DNA from: Coriobacteriia bacterium | Lineage (GTDB): Bacteria; Actinomycetota; Coriobacteriia; Coriobacteriales; RUG033 | Assembly (NCBI GenBank): GCA_015655215.1 | Contig: JAATFL010000008.1 | Coordinates: forward strand, 1 to 64,000 | Length of the DNA: 64,000 nucleotides | Direction of reading: 5' to 3' | Part shown: positions 60,531 to 64,000 of the stretch, one piece after another | Numbering within the stretch: the first letter of the stretch is position 1 | Layout of the letters: every line of letters starts with the position of its first letter | The notes under the pieces: generated by a model | Seen by the model: only the letters and a program-made list of their open reading frames with translations | The model's database searches: none | Told to the model about the DNA's origin: nothing | Translations under genes and position numbers: made by a program

Positions 60531-62186
60531 ATGGCGACAAGGCATCTATATCGCAGCAACGATGCGATGATAGGCGGCGTATGCGCCGGCATCGCCGACT
60601 ACCTCGGGCTTGACCCGACGATCATCCGCATCATCGCGGTGATCATCCTCATCGCAGGTATTGGCTCACCGATATTGGTCTACCTGGTGCTTTGGTTCAT
60701 CATTCCCCAAAGGCCGCAGGATTTCACCGCATACGTCGATGTGGAACCCGAGGAGGCCAAGCCGTCTCACCGGCGCCGATCGGGTGCGAGTGCACCCGTG
60801 CCGCCTAGAGGTGTTGAGCCCTGTCCTGAGGGTATGTCGGCCGAGGAGTGCGCCAAGGAGCCGCGCCGCGCCGCCGCCTCCGTGGCAAACGCTGAAACGG
60901 CCGATACGGCCGGGTTCACCTCGCGTATCGCCGCTGACGTTCGGCCCGACGACGATTGCGCCCCTGGTGCCGGGTATGCGGCCAGCTACGCACGCGCCTT
61001 CGACCCCACCGCGTCGGCGTCTCAAGACCCCCCTTCCGATAGCGCCGCACGGGGGACGGGCCCCTCCGGGGCACCGGCTTCACGCGGAGTGGTCTTCCTG
61101 GGCATCCTCCTCGTGGCCATCGGGGTGGTGGCTCTCTTCGCACGCACCATCAGCGGCGTCTCGTGGTGGAGCTTCTGGCCCATCGTCATCATCATGGCCG
61201 GATTCTACCGTATGGTTCGAGCCACCCCTTCAAAGGCGTGGAGCATCTCCCACCTCACCTCGGGGATATTCGTCGTGCTCATCGGCGTGTTCCTGCTCAT
61301 GTGCAGCATCGGGAACCTTCCCTGGTCATACATCTCCTGCGTCGTGGCGCTCTGGCCGCTTTTCGTGGTGGCGGCGGGCATCTCCATTCTCGGGTCCGCA
61401 CTCAAGTCGACGGCATGCCGTGTGGTATCGGACCTTCTCCTCATCGGCGTGCTCCTGTTGGGCTTCAACAACTGCTTGAACGAGACCTCCCTGCTCACCA
61501 CCTCCCTTATGGGGCCCTCCGCCGAGCATGCGGTGAACGTCGACGGGCGGGAGCGCGCCACCACCGATGGCCTCGGCTCGTACACGTACTCCAACCTCAT
61601 CGTCAACAGCGGCGGCTCGACGTTCGACGTGGTGGCCACCGACAAGACCGAGGCACGTCTCACCGGCTCGTCGGGGCTGCTCGACGGGGTGAACCTGGAG
61701 TTGACCGACACCGCCACGAGCGTTCCCACGCTCAAGGTCGACTCGGGGATGATGTCGTTCGCATCGAGTTACACGCTCACCCTGCCGGAGTCGGTGCAAT
61801 GGCAAACCGTCACGGTCAACGCCGGTGCCAGTTCCACCACGCTCGACCTGACGGATCTCTCGATAAGCTCGCTCAAGGTGAACGCCGGTGCATCCATGAC
61901 GAATGTGATGTTGGGGGAGCCGGCGCCCAGCGGGTCGTCGGCCACCATCTCCACCGGGGCATCGCAAGTCACCTTCGTGATCCCCGCTGGCGTCTCGGCT
62001 GCCGTCATCTCAAGCGGGCTCGAGGCCGTAACGGCCGATGATGGGTTCAACAGCGGTGTCGATGGGGCGCAGAGGGTCTGGACGACTCCCGAGTACGCGA
62101 CGGCAGTCGCCGCGGGCGAGCCGGTGTGGAACATCGAACTGAGCGGCGGACTGGGTGTGCTCACGCTCGTGAGGTCCACTTCATGA
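60531..62186 (+). CDS. PspC-domain membrane protein with LiaF-like C-terminus
   Basis: HLYRSNDAMIGGVCAGIADYLGLDPTIIRIIAVIILI; beta-rich Gly/Ser/Thr C-terminus. Confidence 0.8.
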   Translation: MATRHLYRSNDAMIGGVCAGIADYLGLDPTIIRIIAVIILIAGIGSPILVYLVLWFIIPQRPQDFTAYVDVEPEEAKPSHRRRSGASAPVPPRGVEPCPEGMSAEECAKEPRRAAASVANAETADTAGFTSRIAADVRPDDDCAPGAGYAASYARAFDPTASASQDPPSDSAARGTGPSGAPASRGVVFLGILLVAIGVVALFARTISGVSWWSFWPIVIIMAGFYRMVRATPSKAWSISHLTSGIFVVLIGVFLLMCSIGNLPWSYISCVVALWPLFVVAAGISILGSALKSTACRVVSDLLLIGVLLLGFNNCLNETSLLTTSLMGPSAEHAVNVDGRERATTDGLGSYTYSNLIVNSGGSTFDVVATDKTEARLTGSSGLLDGVNLELTDTATSVPTLKVDSGMMSFASSYTLTLPESVQWQTVTVNAGASSTTLDLTDLSISSLKVNAGASMTNVMLGEPAPSGSSATISTGASQVTFVIPAGVSAAVISSGLEAVTADDGFNSGVDGAQRVWTTPEYATAVAAGEPVWNIELSGGLGVLTLVRSTS

Positions 62187-62303
62187 GGGAGAAGGCGGCC
62201 CGGTTGAGCGCGAAGAGCCGCGGGACCATCCAGCGTCGGGTCGGGCATGCGACCATCGTCGTCTTGTCCCACCATAACCGGGTTCTCGTCGAGAGGGATG
62301 GAC

Positions 62304-62723
62304 ATGGCAAAGCGATCCTATAAATCTTCCGAAATCTGGGTTGCGCTCGGTGTCATACTCGTTTTCTCTGGAGTATGGGCGCTTGCAGAGCGGGTCTTCT
62401 CGCCATGGTGGCCCGACTTCTCGGCGCTCATCTCCGCCGCGGCAAACGTCATCTGGCCCGTTGTGATCATCGTCGCCGGCATTCTCGTCATCTATGCTGC
62501 TTGCACCGGACGGTTTGCCGCCATCAACGGGATGCGCCTTTACCGTTCGCGCAACAATCGCAAGATCGCGGGCGTCTGTGGTGGCTTGGCTGAGTACTTC
62601 TCCCTCGATCCCGTGCTGATGCGCGTCATCTGGATCGTCCTGTTGTTCGCCACTGCGGGGACGATGATAGCGATCTACCTGCTCTGTTGGGTTATCATTC
62701 CCGAAGGGCCTCGGACGGCATAG
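62304..62723 (+). CDS. PspC-domain protein
   Basis: MRLYRSRNNRKIAGVCGGLAEYFSLDPVLMRVIWIVLLFATAGTMIAIYLLCWVIIP. Confidence 0.85.
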   Translation: MAKRSYKSSEIWVALGVILVFSGVWALAERVFSPWWPDFSALISAAANVIWPVVIIVAGILVIYAACTGRFAAINGMRLYRSRNNRKIAGVCGGLAEYFSLDPVLMRVIWIVLLFATAGTMIAIYLLCWVIIPEGPRTA

Positions 62724-62740
62724 CGATTGGAAGGGCGTTC

Positions 62741-64000
62741 ATGGAAGAAGATACTGGGATTCCGACACGTGATGTGCAGCCTGCGCGGGGTGGTGCCTGG
62801 CCTTGGCACAAGCGTCGTACCGTGGTGGATACCCCGGCTTCGAGCGGGAGTCACCGTCCACCCATCACCGAGGTGGGCAGGGCTCGTCTCGTGGGAAACG
62901 GCGATCACGACGACTGGGCCTCACCATGGCCAAGCGACCCGAACGAGAGCGTGAAGGTCCTCGGCTCGCGTCATGTGGTCGAACCTTCCATCCAGGACAC
63001 CGAGGATCCCGAGGGCGACGAGTCGTATCTCTGCGAACCGGGTGCCCATGACCCCTTCGCTCCCGGCACGTCGAGCTTCGAAGACGACTATGACGACCCC
63101 TTCGTGCCGAATGGCGGTGTGTCTGGATACGACGCCACGACAAGTGAACGGTTCGCCGAGGCGATGCCGGTACACGCGAGCCATCGCCCTCGTCATGACA
63201 GCAATCCGCCGCACATACCCTCCGACATGCCCGAGGTCGACCGCGCGAAATGGCTCACGGCCCGGACGCGGCGCATCGAGGCCGCCGTTCTCGACGTCGA
63301 CGAGAGCGACTTTGCACTTGACGAACAGTCCGGCGCGTTCACGCCGTCGAGGACCGGTGCGTCGGAAGGGGGGAGCACGGACGCCACCACCCCTGAAGGC
63401 GCATCCGCAGGCCGAGGGCCTTTGGACAGAGCATCGACCGTTCCCCCTGCGACCCCCATGGGTCGCGCGAGTGTGCCCTCGGGGGTCTCGTCCTCTCCCA
63501 CATCGGGTCTCATCGACAACCGTCTGCCCTCTCCTCAGGCGGGGCTCGACAAGGCGGCCCCCGTGCCCACGGTCGTGGTGCGCAGGAAGGTCGCCACCAA
63601 GGGGGCGACGCGCGCGACCACGCAGCGCTCCTCGCGCAAGCACGTGTACCGTGAGGTGACGGACGCCGATGCGACGTCGGTCCTCACTCCGCTCGAGGTC
63701 GCCGACATCGTTGGACCATCGGCGGCACGTGACGGGCGATGGGATTCCGAGCAGGAGGGCTCATCGATCGCCAGGGCACAGGTCGATCCCGATGTCGCAG
63801 ACGATGAGGTCGTCCCCGTGGTCGACGAGGCGGCCCAGACGCGAGCCATCGTAACGTGCGTGACGTCCGGCGATGAGGGTCCCGCATCGTCAAACAACGT
63901 ATCGAGTGAGCTTATCCGTCGATACGGGGGACGCTATGCCTCGGTGGGAAGACGTCCTCGTGCCGATCTCGCCCGGGCGGAGCGCGTGGCGCAAGCCGTC
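62741..64000 (+). CDS. hypothetical protein, truncated by window end
   Basis: Open frame from ATG 62741 to the window edge (MEEDTGIPTRDVQPARGGAWPWHKRRTVVDTP...), missing from the ORF track because it has no stop in the window. Confidence 0.7.
   Translation, partial: MEEDTGIPTRDVQPARGGAWPWHKRRTVVDTPASSGSHRPPITEVGRARLVGNGDHDDWASPWPSDPNESVKVLGSRHVVEPSIQDTEDPEGDESYLCEPGAHDPFAPGTSSFEDDYDDPFVPNGGVSGYDATTSERFAEAMPVHASHRPRHDSNPPHIPSDMPEVDRAKWLTARTRRIEAAVLDVDESDFALDEQSGAFTPSRTGASEGGSTDATTPEGASAGRGPLDRASTVPPATPMGRASVPSGVSSSPTSGLIDNRLPSPQAGLDKAAPVPTVVVRRKVATKGATRATTQRSSRKHVYREVTDADATSVLTPLEVADIVGPSAARDGRWDSEQEGSSIARAQVDPDVADDEVVPVVDEAAQTRAIVTCVTSGDEGPASSNNVSSELIRRYGGRYASVGRRPRADLARAERVAQAV

Overview
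This window looks like a chromosomal segment from an Eggerthellaceae-like Coriobacteriia bacterium. That assignment is an inference from gene content and GC-rich codon use. The left part (about 0.9-26 kb) and a piece at 50-53.6 kb are accessory respiratory DNA. They hold seven Tat-exported, lipobox-bearing FAD reductases of the fumarate reductase/flavocytochrome c type, five LuxR regulators with a polytopic membrane N-terminus, one LysR and one TetR-like regulator. The right part is mostly core: rpsF-ssb-rpsR-DUF2232-rplI-dnaB-purA, purD, purE, an alanine/sodium symporter, PH-domain and PspC-domain membrane proteins, and a CNNM/CBS transporter. The most interesting item is a compact RiPP-like locus at about 15.0-17.3 kb on the minus strand. 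It has an unlisted 53-aa precursor with three tandem VSGGCGTADPK-type repeats, a strong hairpin, a radical SAM/SPASM maturase, and a translationally overlapping MDR oxidoreductase. Other notable items are a CcdA-thioredoxin fusion in which all four expected redox cysteines are replaced, a cobalamin-riboswitch-like leader before a GGDEF/EAL gene, a 29-bp-phased TTGTTACA array, and a decayed U32-like gene beside the RiPP locus.
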